DNA of 64,000 nt from Sphingopyxis sp. JAI108 (GCF_013410105.1 NZ_JACCCJ010000001.1:186001-250000); one strand, 5' to 3'. Shown: positions 26,790-35,242, numbered from the stretch's first letter. A program made the numbers and translations. The notes: generated by a model not told the origin, from the letters alone.

Positions 26790-27409
26790 GGCGCCAGCTC
26801 CCCGCCTTCGAGCTTGAGCCCGAGCGGCGCCCAGGTGCCGGTGCGCTGCAAACCGGCAAGCGTATCCGCGTCGATCCGGATGCCGAGGGCGAGGATCCGG
26901 CACGCACCGTCGGGGTCGGCGGGGCCGAGCGCGCGGCAGGACCAGCCGAAGCGGCTGATCTTGGCGAACCAGCCCACCTCGGCGATGCCCACATATTCGC
27001 TGATGCCATGGTGAAGCGCATGGTCCGCGAGCGCGGTGACGAGCTGGTTGCGCGCATCGCGGCGCTCGGCTGCAGTTTGCGCCGGGTCGAGGCAGAAGCG
27101 GCTGATTTCCCAAATACTCTCGTCAGAGGGCGCGCCGTCGGGGCAGAGATGCGGATAGAGATCGCCGAGAAGATGCGAAGCGGTTGTCGGCAGCAGCCGC
27201 GCCGAGGCCCGGTGACGAAGGTCGTCGGGGTCGAGCAGGATCATATATCTGGCGTCCGGATTGTCGAACTGGTCGATCTCGAAGCGCCCATCGAGGGCGG
27301 GAAGATCCCATTTCAGCTGGTCGATGAAGACCTGCTTGCGGGCTGCGAACATGGCGCGCAGCGCCGCGTCGCCGGGCGCAGCTTGCGCCCGCGTGGATTG
27401 GGTGATCAT
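26786..27409 (-). CDS. Acyl-homoserine-lactone synthase, LuxI family
   Basis: 207 residues. Family marks: RKQVFIDQLKWDLP near the N-terminus (conserved R, F, W), DQFDNPDARYMILLD, ASARLLPTTASHLLGDLYPHLC, and WEISRFCLDP. It makes an N-acyl-homoserine lactone from S-adenosylmethionine and an acyl carrier. ATG 27409 has AAGGA seven bases upstream. It is 98 bases downstream of a luxR gene on the same strand. The acyl chain cannot be read from the sequence. Confidence 0.92.
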   Translation of the reverse strand: MITQSTRAQAAPGDAALRAMFAARKQVFIDQLKWDLPALDGRFEIDQFDNPDARYMILLDPDDLRHRASARLLPTTASHLLGDLYPHLCPDGAPSDESIWEISRFCLDPAQTAAERRDARNQLVTALADHALHHGISEYVGIAEVGWFAKISRFGWSCRALGPADPDGACRILALGIRIDADTLAGLQRTGTWAPLGLKLEGGELAP

Positions 27410-27470
27410 GAGACATCCTTGGTTGCTGGAAGCTCGATTCAGACCATCAATCTCGCGGGCCGACCATCCC

Positions 27471-27482
27471 CATTTATGGGCA
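27471..27482. promoter_or_regulatory. CCCATTTATGGG dyad between luxR and luxI
   Basis: A 12-base near-perfect dyad (CCCAT/ATGGG arms, TT centre) lies about 62 bases upstream of the luxI start. The position suits a LuxR-type operator, but it is shorter than a usual 18-20 base lux box, so this is tentative. Confidence 0.3.
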
Positions 27483-27507
27483 AGCCTTGTGCGTTTTGCG
27501 GGCCGGA

Positions 27508-28257
27508 TCAGTCGGGTCGCCACCAGTCGTAGACGTCCGAAAAGCCGATCAGGCCGTCGAACAGCGCACATAGGATCAGCATCGATCGGCAGTGGACCGC
27601 GTAGCGGTCGCGCGCCATCTTGAGGTGGCGCACCACCGTCTCTTCGCTGATCCCGAGAATGGCCGCAATCTCGCCCGCGGTCTTGCCGCGCGCCGACCAG
27701 AGCACGCATTCGCGCTGCCTCTCGGTGAGGACCGATTGCGGTCTTGGTGCGGGTGTGCCCATGAGTGCGCGGGCCCTCGCGATCGCGATCGCGCCGACGA
27801 TTTCGGCGACGTTGAGCATATGGGACGGCATGTCGGCGCGCGGGCCGACCGCGAAGGAGCAGGCTCCGGTCGCTTCGCCGGGCAGGTGGCGCGGGACGGT
27901 GAAGCCGTCGGCGACCCCGCTCGCGCGCGCGACGCTGAGCAATTGCCGGTCGCCGCGCGACAGCGGGATATAGCGGCCGACGTCGCGCCATTCGAAGCCG
28001 GTGATGGTCCGTTCGCCGGCGCGGCGGATCGGATCGGTCGCGGCGAGGTCGAGGCCGATGTAGATCTTCGCCCAGGCGTCGGGATAATTATGGACGAGCA
28101 TCGACGTCGCCTCGCCGCCGCGCCGGTCGAACGCGAGGGCGAAATGATCGAAGCCCATGCGATCCGCGGCTCTCGCGAGCGCCGCAAAAAGCTGATCTTC
28201 TCTTCCCGCGCCTGAAATTTCCTCGGCAAGTTCCTCCGTCAGATGATAATGCTTCAC
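27508..28257 (-). CDS. LuxR family quorum-sensing regulator
   Basis: About 249 residues from GTG 28257. The N-terminal autoinducer domain has DHFALAF, VHNYPDAWAKIYIGLDLAATDPIRR, and FEWRDVGRYIP, with the W, Y, D, P and W positions usual for acyl-homoserine-lactone binding. The C-terminal HTH is LTERQRECVLWSARGKTAGEIAAILGISEETVVRHLKMARDRYAV. The frame is open to 28440, but that extension is Arg-rich and not family-like. No clear Shine-Dalgarno precedes the GTG. The 300 bases upstream (28258-28557) show no gene or repeat I can support. Confidence 0.87.
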   Translation of the reverse strand: MKHYHLTEELAEEISGAGREDQLFAALARAADRMGFDHFALAFDRRGGEATSMLVHNYPDAWAKIYIGLDLAATDPIRRAGERTITGFEWRDVGRYIPLSRGDRQLLSVARASGVADGFTVPRHLPGEATGACSFAVGPRADMPSHMLNVAEIVGAIAIARARALMGTPAPRPQSVLTERQRECVLWSARGKTAGEIAAILGISEETVVRHLKMARDRYAVHCRSMLILCALFDGLIGFSDVYDWWRPD

Positions 28258-28557
28258 GTCGTCATCATCGGCCGCTGGCGCGTTCCCGACCCGGCTGCCA
28301 CGCGGTCCGCTCCTTGGTATCGCACGCCATCGGTTCCTCTCCGGGGCGCGCGAAGCTTGGACAAATCTCCGATGGGTCCTGATATTGCGCGGCGGGCGGC
28401 TGTCTTCGCTTCCTCGGCGCGGCAATCTATCGGCCGCCATAGTCTAACAGCCTGATAACCGGCGTAAAGCCTGGCGGCCCGAGAGTTGCACCCAGTTTGA
28501 CACGTCATTCAGCCGGAGGTCGTGGCACATAATCGAGCGGCCACCGGAGGGACGCGA

Positions 28558-29049
28558 TCAGCTACCGGCAAGCGATCGGATCGCCCCTATGATGCCGGCG
28601 ACGAACGAGCCTGCAACGAGCGCCGACAGGAGCCAGAATTCAAGAACGATAGCGCGGCGCTTCCATTTGGGGTCGCGTGTCATCGGAACGGCATGACAGG
28701 GATACGCAGTGTAGGACAGACAAAAAGGCCTCGTCTTTCGACGAGGCCCTCCCGGCTTTCGATGACACATCGGCAGGGCGATATCGTCCGGGCGCGGGTC
28801 GACCAGTTCGATCCGCACCGGGCGAACGCGCTTGCCCGTCCTCGCGCCGCAGCGGACGCACCAGAACCGCTGCCGTGCCCTGGTGAGATCATCGTCCCAC
28901 ATCCGGCACTGGAAACGCCACCAGATTCCATAGGGATTGAAGGTCGCGCTATGCCCGCAGCGGCACACCGGCTTGATCGCCCGCAACCAGGCGGCCGCCT
29001 CGAAGATGTGGGTCGCGCGGGGCTGCCCCTCCTTTATCCAGCCACCCAC
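28558..29049 (-). CDS. Island protein with Cys pairs and a C-terminal membrane helix
   Basis: About 163 residues from GTG 29049, just after the stop of the upstream gene. The first part (KEGQPRATHIFEAAAWLRA, CRCGHSATFNPYGIWWRFQC, FWCVRCGARTG) looks like a zinc-ribbon protein. A perfect terminator hairpin lies inside the frame at 28719-28748. Beyond it the same frame continues into MTRDPKWKRR and a hydrophobic helix (VLEFWLLSALVAGSFVAGIIGAI). These may be two genes joined by loss of a stop codon, with the second being a 41-residue membrane peptide (28558-28683). No named family recognised. Confidence 0.55.
   Translation of the reverse strand: MGGWIKEGQPRATHIFEAAAWLRAIKPVCRCGHSATFNPYGIWWRFQCRMWDDDLTRARQRFWCVRCGARTGKRVRPVRIELVDPRPDDIALPMCHRKPGGPRRKTRPFCLSYTAYPCHAVPMTRDPKWKRRAIVLEFWLLSALVAGSFVAGIIGAIRSLAGS
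28719..28748 (-). terminator. Rho-independent terminator inside an open frame
   Basis: On the minus strand GGCCTCGTC, loop GAAA, GACGAGGCC, then TTTTTG: a nine-base perfect stem with a GNRA loop and T-tract. It sits in the middle of the ORF that spans 28558-29049. Confidence 0.85.
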
Positions 29050-29050
29050 G

Positions 29051-29242
29051 TCACAGGGAGAGTCCGAGCTGGTCGGGGCTCGCCGGCTCCGCACCCGCGC
29101 GCATGCTCTCGGCGATCGCGCGGGCGAGTTCGAACGCTGCCTCGACCCGGATATGGCTCGTCGGCGCGGTGATGCCGACGCGCGCCCAGCCGGGGGCGGC
29201 AAGGATCGTCTCGGCGACTCGGGCGGTATCGATTTTGTCCAT
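29051..29242 (-). CDS. Small island protein, DUF6771-like
   Basis: 63 residues starting MDKIDTARVAETILAAPGWARVGITAP, then an alanine-rich helix (VEAAFELARAIAESM). The start pattern (RVAETILAAPGWARVGIT) fits the DUF6771 group of small sphingomonad proteins found near mobile-element genes; this is from memory. No function is known. It lies one base from the next gene on the same strand and is divergent from the DUF2958 gene. Confidence 0.6.
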   Translation of the reverse strand: MDKIDTARVAETILAAPGWARVGITAPTSHIRVEAAFELARAIAESMRAGAEPASPDQLGLSL

Positions 29243-29336
29243 GCACGCATGAGAACATAGGAAGAACATTTTGACAAGTGGGTGACCGGAACAGAACAGG
29301 CGGCCTGCCTGGCTGACAGGCGCCTGCAGCGGCCTG

Positions 29337-29419
29337 CCGCCGCCCGGCCTCGCACCTTCGGCGCCCGCCGCGGCGCCCGGTACCGGCGAGGAAGAGAATG
29401 GCTCGCCGCCGGGCGGCGG
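29337..29419. repeat. Long inverted repeat in the DUF2958 leader
   Basis: CCGCCGCCCGGC (29337-29348) pairs perfectly with GCCGGGCGGCGG (29408-29419). Smaller dyads (GGCGCC pair, CCGGTACCGG) lie inside. It sits 50 bases before the DUF2958 start. Nearly the same arm sequence, in reverse order, occurs at 53632-53676. Confidence 0.8.
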
Positions 29420-29469
29420 ACCGGGCGCGGCGAGAGAGGCTCGCTGGCTGCCGCCCAAGGAGACCTGTC

Positions 29470-29871
29470 ATGCAACTCTTGACCCCCGAGCTGGAGGCGC
29501 AGCTTCGCGCCAATCTCGCTGCCCGGATCGATGCGGCCGCGCGCGGCGCGCGCGAACCTGACCCCAAACCGATTGTCCGCCTGTTCAGCCCCGTCGGCGC
29601 GGCGACCTGGCTCGCGACCGAGATCGACGAAGAGGGTATTTTCTTCGGCCTCGCCGATCTCGGCTTCGGTTGTCCCGAACTCGGAAGTTTCGCGCTCGCC
29701 GAACTCGAAGCCGTCCGCTTGCCGTTCGGCCTCACCATTGAGCGCGACCTCCACTTCACGCCTAGCCACCCGCTCTCGGCCTATGCCGAAGCGGCGCGGC
29801 GTGCGGGGTCGATCGTGCTGGGGGAGCAAAAGCTCCGGCGCGCGGCCGAAAGGCTTTCGGGGCGCGGCTGA
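29470..29871 (+). CDS. DUF2958 domain protein
   Basis: 133 residues (MQLLTPELEAQLRANLAAR...PDPKPIVRLFSPVGAATWLATEIDEEGIFFGLADLGFGCPELG). The L-F-x-P-x-G-x-x-T-W-L and FGLADLGFGCPELGSF motifs are DUF2958 signatures. Genes of this family sit in conjugative elements and plasmids; no activity is known. AAGGAG lies upstream of ATG 29470. A long inverted repeat occupies its 5' leader. Confidence 0.88.
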   Translation: MQLLTPELEAQLRANLAARIDAAARGAREPDPKPIVRLFSPVGAATWLATEIDEEGIFFGLADLGFGCPELGSFALAELEAVRLPFGLTIERDLHFTPSHPLSAYAEAARRAGSIVLGEQKLRRAAERLSGRG

Positions 29872-29938
29872 CGCGCCGCGCCGCCTGCCGGGACCGCCGC
29901 GCGCGGCCCCGGGAGGAAGAGGGGGGCTGGCGCCTTCG

Positions 29939-29982
29939 TGACGGGCCCAAGAGCCGGGAGAGAGTCTCGCGGCGGCCCGTCA
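29939..29982. repeat. Inverted repeat abutting the ribosome site of the 531-residue protein gene
   Basis: TGACGGGCC (29939-29947) pairs perfectly with GGCCCGTCA (29974-29982), 26-base loop. The right arm ends one base before the GGAG ribosome site at 29984 of the gene starting at 29994. A folded leader could gate translation. Confidence 0.75.
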
Positions 29983-29993
29983 TGGAGAATGCC

Positions 29994-31589
29994 ATGGCAC
30001 AGTTCCAAATCTTGTGTCCGCACTCGGATACCGAGTGGCGGCCGATCACCATTGAATTCTGTTTCGCGCCGACCGGAGATCAGCAATATCTCTGGCCCCC
30101 CTTCGAAGATGCCGAGGCGGCGCGGCAGCAACTGCTGCTCCGCGTGCCCGATGCGCGGCTCCGCGTCGCGCTCGCCGGCGCCAATATCGGCGACGTCGAT
30201 TGGCAGGTTCGCGAGAAGCTGCGCTTTGCCGACGGTAGCTATGAGCCCACCCCGTGGCATGATGAGCCTTGGTACCAGGCGAAGCACGACGAGCATTTTT
30301 GCCATATCTCGACCGAGCAGGCTGGCAAGATCGCCTTCACCGAAAACTCGGCCAAGGGGCAGCTCGACCGGCAGCTCGTCATGTCGCCCGGCCGCTATCT
30401 CCATCGCTTCTTCTCAAACGATCTCGACAACAATGCGATCGAAGGCTGGTGCGCCCGGCTCTCGGTCCAGTTGCAGGAAGACGCGCTCAAGATAACTCAG
30501 GACGCCGATGAAATCGAGGATGTCTATGTCGGCGGCCCCAGCAGCTGCATGGCGCATGACGCGAGCGACTTCGAAAGCTTTTGCCATCCGGCACGGATCT
30601 ACGCCGGTCCCGACACGGCGCTCGCCTATATCGGCGCCCGCGAGGATGCCCGGGCGCGCAGCGTGGTGTGGCCGGAGCGCAAAATCCACACCAGCATCTA
30701 TGGCGACGTGTCGCGGCTCAAGCTGCTTCTAGAAGCGGCGGGCTACAGGGAAGGCGGCCTCAATGGTGCGCGCGTACGGCGCATCGTCGACGGCGACAGC
30801 TTCGTCGTCCCCTATATCGATGCGGGCGGTGACCTCGCCGACGACGGCGAATATCTCATCATCGGACGCGGCAATATCCCGTCCGAGAACACCAACGGTC
30901 TCGGCGATCAATGCTGGTATTGCCCGCGGTGCGACCATTCTAGCACCGCGCATGACACCGTCTATTACAGCGACGGATCGTCGGAAGAGTGGTGCTACGG
31001 TTGCTTCACCGATCGCACGATCTTTTGCGCGTATAATGAGTGTTCCTACAGCAATGCCGAAACCTTCGTCACGGTCTTGGCCGATGACGATGAGCATGAC
31101 GTTCTCGAAAGAGACGTGGAAGCGTTCGGCGCCGTCTATCTCGAGGATCGCGGCGAATGGTGGGTCAGCGGCTGCTGCCGCCGATGCGACGCCAGCGGCG
31201 ACTGGTTCCACTTGGACGACCTCACCGAATATCATGGCGAATGGCTCTGCGACGACCATCTGCCCGAGCCTTTCGACGATGATGACCCCTCGCTCGTCAA
31301 TGCGCATGTCCTCGCGCTGCACCGGTTCCGGGACGAGATGGCGGCGATCGCGGTCGAAGTCGCCAAATGGCAGGCGGCCGGCAATCGCGCTCGCGACGAG
31401 CGGCTGAAGCGCGAGCGCGAAGACGCGGGGAGCCCGCAATCGGAGACGCCGCACGGCACAGCCTGTGATCCGGAAAGCGATGCCGCCTCGTCTGGCGATC
31501 ACCCTGACCGGCCTCCTTTGTCCGAAGATCTTCTCCACCTCGTCGCGGCGCAGCCTGCGACCGCAACCGCTCATCCAGCAGGAGCCTGA
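29994..31589 (+). CDS. Large island protein with Cys-rich ribbons, unknown function
   Basis: 531 residues, acidic. The N-terminal half has no motif I know. Between about residues 300 and 410 there are several zinc-ribbon-like Cys pairs (CWYCPRCDHSS, WCYGCFTDRTIFC, CCRRCDASGDW, and a final CDDH). The C-terminus is disordered and rich in E, S and P. No family recognised. ATG 29994 has GGAGA seven bases upstream, directly after a hairpin. It stands between DUF2958 and a peptidase-like gene, with four bases to the latter, so probably the same transcript. Confidence 0.8.
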   Translation: MAQFQILCPHSDTEWRPITIEFCFAPTGDQQYLWPPFEDAEAARQQLLLRVPDARLRVALAGANIGDVDWQVREKLRFADGSYEPTPWHDEPWYQAKHDEHFCHISTEQAGKIAFTENSAKGQLDRQLVMSPGRYLHRFFSNDLDNNAIEGWCARLSVQLQEDALKITQDADEIEDVYVGGPSSCMAHDASDFESFCHPARIYAGPDTALAYIGAREDARARSVVWPERKIHTSIYGDVSRLKLLLEAAGYREGGLNGARVRRIVDGDSFVVPYIDAGGDLADDGEYLIIGRGNIPSENTNGLGDQCWYCPRCDHSSTAHDTVYYSDGSSEEWCYGCFTDRTIFCAYNECSYSNAETFVTVLADDDEHDVLERDVEAFGAVYLEDRGEWWVSGCCRRCDASGDWFHLDDLTEYHGEWLCDDHLPEPFDDDDPSLVNAHVLALHRFRDEMAAIAVEVAKWQAAGNRARDERLKREREDAGSPQSETPHGTACDPESDAASSGDHPDRPPLSEDLLHLVAAQPATATAHPAGA

Positions 31590-31593
31590 TATC

Positions 31594-32559
31594 ATGACCG
31601 ATGACCTGACGGGCCGCTCCGGCCTCCTCGAAATCCTCTCCTGGGCGCGGCCGCATGACAGCGCCACCGAACGCGCTTTCTGCCGCGAATATCTCGATCC
31701 GATCCCCGGTATGCGCGCCGATGGCTTCGGCAACCGGATGCTCATGATCGGCGACCAGCCCCGCACCCTGTGGAGCTGCCATGTCGACACCGTCGCGGCG
31801 GTGGGCGGACCGCAGTCGGTGGGTATCGACGAGCATGGAATTGCGCAGCTGTGCGGCGGAAAGGCCGGCATGTCGCTCGGGGCCGACGACGGCGCGGGTC
31901 TGTGGATCATGCTGGGCATGATCGCCGCACGGCGTCCCGGCCTCTACCTCTTCCACCGCGGCGAGGAAGAAGGCTGTCTCGGGTCGTGCTGGATCCAGCA
32001 TCATACGCCCGAACTGCTCAAGGATATCGAAGCGGCCATCGCGTTCGACCGTGCGGGCCTGGGCGACGTCATCACCCATCAAAGTTACGGACGGACATGC
32101 TCCGACGCATTCGCGGCCAGCCTCGCGTCCGCGCTCAATGGACTAAACGGCGACTTTCGATATGCGCCCGACGACACGGGGGTCTATACCGACACCAATG
32201 AATATGCCGGGCTTGTTCCCGAATGCACCAACCTGTCGGTCGGCTATCAACGCCAGCACGGTCCCCGCGAAACACTCGACGTTACGCACTGCGAAAAGCT
32301 GCTCGCCGCGATGCTCGAACTCGATGCGTCGCAGCTCGTGATCGAGCGCGATCCGTCGATCGAGGCGGATGATCGCTGGGGCTGGTTCGACCGCGATCGC
32401 GGCCGAGGCGATGCATTCGCCGAAGCGGTCGCGGACCATCCGCTGCTCGCCGCCTGGATGCTCGAGCAATGCGGGGTCACCCTCGACGACTTCCAGATGG
32501 CGCTGTGGGCCGAGGAAATGGACGAGGATGCGGGCTATCGCCCGCTCATGGCATCGTGA
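31594..32559 (+). CDS. Zinc peptidase-like protein (M20/M28 type)
   Basis: 321 residues. Metal-site motifs in order: WSCHVDTVAAVGG, LGADDGAGLWIML, FHRGEEEGCLGS, and IAFDRAG, matching the H-D, D, EE and D ligands of co-catalytic zinc peptidases. A late His (YQRQHGPRE or DVTHC) may be the last ligand. Substrate is unknown. AGGAG precedes ATG 31594. Its stop overlaps the next start (TGATG). Presence of a complete peptidase site in a conserved island gene is unusual but seems real. Confidence 0.78.
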   Translation: MTDDLTGRSGLLEILSWARPHDSATERAFCREYLDPIPGMRADGFGNRMLMIGDQPRTLWSCHVDTVAAVGGPQSVGIDEHGIAQLCGGKAGMSLGADDGAGLWIMLGMIAARRPGLYLFHRGEEEGCLGSCWIQHHTPELLKDIEAAIAFDRAGLGDVITHQSYGRTCSDAFAASLASALNGLNGDFRYAPDDTGVYTDTNEYAGLVPECTNLSVGYQRQHGPRETLDVTHCEKLLAAMLELDASQLVIERDPSIEADDRWGWFDRDRGRGDAFAEAVADHPLLAAWMLEQCGVTLDDFQMALWAEEMDEDAGYRPLMAS

Positions 32560-32801
32560 TGCACGATCCTCGCTGCTTCTGCCGATGGGCAGATGACGTC
32601 CGCGAAGAAGAGGCGCCGATCGAATGCCGCCGCTTCGCCGTCGCTAGCCCCACATGGCCGAGGCGCTTTGGCTTGATTTCGCAGGTCATGCTGTGGAAAC
32701 TCAACCTCTACGTGCCGACAGGGGCTGTCGGCGTCGATGTGGTCGCGCGGCTGGTGGATCGGTTCCCGATCAATCGGGCCTGCGATCGCAAGGCCGCCTG
32801 A
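32559..32801 (+). CDS. Small island protein, unknown
   Basis: 80 residues starting MHDPRCFCRWADDVREEE, with VMLWKLNLYVPTGAVGVDVVARLVDRFPINRA near the end. The start overlaps the preceding stop as TGATG, which supports coupled translation. No family recognised. It lies 12 bases before the toprim gene. Confidence 0.6.
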   Translation: MHDPRCFCRWADDVREEEAPIECRRFAVASPTWPRRFGLISQVMLWKLNLYVPTGAVGVDVVARLVDRFPINRACDRKAA

Positions 32802-32813
32802 AGGAGCCCCGCC

Positions 32814-33860
32814 ATGGAAAGTCCGATCCGTGAACTCGCGCGCCGTCTCGGTGAGAATGCCGAGGCGGTTTGCCGCCACTATCTCTCGAACGGTCGCCGC
32901 GAAGGCCATTATTGGATGGTCGGCGATATCGAAAATGCGCCGGGGCGCAGCCTCTATGTGCGTCTCGTCGGCGGCGAGGGTCGCGGGGCGGCGGGCAAAT
33001 GGACCGATGCCGCGACGGGCGAGCATGGCGACCTCATCGACATCATTGCCGCGCGCTGCGCGCATGCGAACCTCGCCGAAACGCTCGCCGAGGCGCGGCG
33101 TTTCCTGAGTCTGCCTTCATCCGATGCCGGGACCCAGGGGTTGCGCCCGCGTCCGCGCCGCGCACGCACTGGCAGCGCAGAAGCCGCGGAAAGGCTTTGG
33201 GCGGCTTCGAAGCCGATCGCGGGGACGCTGGTGCGCGCCTATCTGGCGGGTCGTGCGCTTCGGCGCGGCGGCGATTGGCCCGCGCTGCGATGCCACCCGC
33301 ATTGCTATTATCGCCGATCCGAGGAGGATGGCCCGTCGGTCAAACCGGCCTATCCGGCGATGGTCGCCGCGGTGACCGATCTCGATGGCGCGCTCAGCGG
33401 CGTCCATCGCACTTGGCTCGATCCCGATCGATCGACCAAGGCGGACGTGGCTTATCCGCGCCGCGCGATGGGATATCTCCTGGGCCATGGCGTTCGTTTC
33501 GGGCTCGCGGGCGAGGTCATGGCGTTCGGTGAGGGTATCGAAACCATGCTCTCCTTGCGCGAGATCGCGCCTGCACTGCCGCTCGTCGCGGGACTGTCGG
33601 CGGCACATCTCGCGGCGATCGAATTTCCCGCGCCGCTTCGCCGCCTCTATGTCGCGCGCGAACGCGATGAGGCTGGACGCGCCGCATTCGCCACCCTCGC
33701 CGAGCGAACCGCGCCGCTGGGGATCGATATCCTGCCGCTCGATCCGGCGCTGGACGATCTGAACAGCGATCTCTTGGCGATGGGTCCTTCGCAGCTTGCC
33801 GCTTCGATCGCCGCGCAGATGCACGTCGCCGATGACGCGCGTATGCTGGATGCAGCATGA
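32814..33860 (+). CDS. Toprim-domain, primase-like protein
   Basis: 348 residues. The N-terminal part (SPIRELARRLGENAEAVCRHYLSNGRREGHYWMVGD...GKWTDAATGEHGDLIDIIA) resembles the DUF7146-type primase N-domain. A central unit handles YLAGRAL and VHRTWLDPD. The C-terminal toprim fold includes FGEGIETMLS (catalytic Glu), LPLVAGLSA and VARERDEAGRAA (D-x-D-like acidic site, here ERDEAG). Members sit on plasmids and ICEs and are thought to act in DNA priming or unwinding during transfer. AAGGAG precedes the ATG. Confidence 0.85.
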   Translation: MESPIRELARRLGENAEAVCRHYLSNGRREGHYWMVGDIENAPGRSLYVRLVGGEGRGAAGKWTDAATGEHGDLIDIIAARCAHANLAETLAEARRFLSLPSSDAGTQGLRPRPRRARTGSAEAAERLWAASKPIAGTLVRAYLAGRALRRGGDWPALRCHPHCYYRRSEEDGPSVKPAYPAMVAAVTDLDGALSGVHRTWLDPDRSTKADVAYPRRAMGYLLGHGVRFGLAGEVMAFGEGIETMLSLREIAPALPLVAGLSAAHLAAIEFPAPLRRLYVARERDEAGRAAFATLAERTAPLGIDILPLDPALDDLNSDLLAMGPSQLAASIAAQMHVADDARMLDAA

Positions 33861-34300
33861 TCGCGTCCGGCGCGAACGGGCGTGGCGCCTCCTGCATCGC
33901 GACCGCGAATGGCGTCGTCGCCATCGAGCGCGTCATCACGATGTCCAAAAACCCATGGCCATTTCGGACAGCAGTGCGTCGCTCCGTCGCTTGGGATTGC
34001 ATCGCGCCGATCCGGGAAGGGCGACGCCCGATCGGCCTTTCTCGGGAGGCCGCGCCTCGGCCTTCGCTGGAGGGCGACTGCGGCAGCGGGCGCGGGCCGC
34101 GCAATGGCTCTGGCCTGCGGCTATTTTCCGCCGGGGCTCGCGCCCCTTTGCATCGCGAAACAAAATAGCCGCACGCTCCGCCTTCCTTCGCTGGCGCTTC
34201 GGCCGCGCGGGTGCCCCGCGCGATGCGAACCCGCACCCGCCGCCGCAAAGGCGTCGCCGCGAAGGCCGCGAGAGTCGCGGCCCCAAATGCGAGAAACGAC
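33861..34300. other. Non-coding 440-base leader with nested inverted repeat
   Basis: GCGGCTATTTT (34117-34127) pairs with AAAATAGCCGC (34162-34172); inside lies GGGGC-TCGC-GCCCC (34133-34146). The layout resembles that at 39980-40085. An open frame (33857-34168) starts at an ATGA overlap, but its product is Arg/Pro-rich and crosses the repeat, so I do not call it. Confidence 0.65.
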
Positions 34301-35242
34301 ATGACCGACCTGTCCGACCTTCCCGAACGCAGCGAACCGCCGCAGCCCGGCGCAAGCGCCTATCTCCTCCAGGAAATGCAGCTCTACGGCTATCGGCCCT
34401 TCGAGGACGAACCCGACGGCCGCCCGCTCCCTTGCGACCGGCTCGCGAGCGGCGCCGTCGCCGACATCTTCGACGCACTGGCGGGGTGCCTTATCGATAC
34501 GCGAATCGAACCCGACCTCGAAGACCTGCTCTGGGGCGTCGTCAATCTCTTCCACGGCGCGGGCACACGGATCGAGCGCGAACTCGACCGCAATGAGGCA
34601 GCGCAGCGCGACCTCCAACGCACGCAGGACGGCAGCGAAATCCGCTCGGTCGAGCTCGAGCGTGCGATTGCTGAAGGCATCACGCTGATCGAGCGCCGCG
34701 ACGCGATGGAGTTTTTCCGCGAATGCGCCGCCGAACAATATCGCATCCATGCCCGCAAGCCCTGGGTCCCGCGCACCGGCTCGCGCGTGCGCCACCAGAC
34801 GATGACCGCGGCGATGATCGACAGCCGCGACTTCATGGATCGCCGATTGCGGGAGAAGGCCAAGGCGCTGATCCCCGAGGGCACGCGCATCGCTTTTTCG
34901 GGCGGCCCGTCGTGCAACGATCATCAGCATATCTGGTCGGCGCTCGACCGGGTGCATGCCCGCCATGCCGACATGGTCCTCCTACACGGCGCGACCCCGA
35001 CCGGCGCCGAGCGCGCCGCCGCCTGCTGGGCCGATGCCCGCAAGGTGCCGCAGGTCGCATTCCGCCCCGACTGGAACCGCGACAAGAAGGCCGCGCCCTT
35101 CAAGCGCAACGAGCGCATGATCAATGCTATGCCTGCCGGGCTCATCGTCTTTTCGGGCACCGGCATCCAGGACAATCTCGTCGACAAGGCGCGGGCGTTC
35201 GGCATCCCGGTCTGGGATTTTCGCGTGCGCGAGGCGCCATGA
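34301..35242 (+). CDS. DUF2493 (SLOG-like) island protein
   Basis: 313 residues. The N-terminal 190 are helical (IDTRIEPDLEDLLWGVVNLFHGAGTRIERELDRN). The C-terminal DUF2493 domain begins about residue 205 (RIAFSGGPSCNDHQHIWSALDRVHARHADMVLLHGATPTGAERAAACWADARKVPQVAFRPDW), with glycine-rich nucleotide-binding loops. SLOG proteins bind nucleotides or ADP-ribose derivatives. This two-part form is common in sphingomonad ICEs; function unknown. A 440-base structured leader precedes it. Confidence 0.87.
   Translation: MTDLSDLPERSEPPQPGASAYLLQEMQLYGYRPFEDEPDGRPLPCDRLASGAVADIFDALAGCLIDTRIEPDLEDLLWGVVNLFHGAGTRIERELDRNEAAQRDLQRTQDGSEIRSVELERAIAEGITLIERRDAMEFFRECAAEQYRIHARKPWVPRTGSRVRHQTMTAAMIDSRDFMDRRLREKAKALIPEGTRIAFSGGPSCNDHQHIWSALDRVHARHADMVLLHGATPTGAERAAACWADARKVPQVAFRPDWNRDKKAAPFKRNERMINAMPAGLIVFSGTGIQDNLVDKARAFGIPVWDFRVREAP

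Noticed and set aside
33857-34168. 103-residue ORF starting at an ATGA overlap with the toprim gene
   Set aside because: Its product is Arg/Pro/Gly-rich, crosses the nested inverted repeat and ends without a fold-like pattern; the region is better explained as a structured leader.
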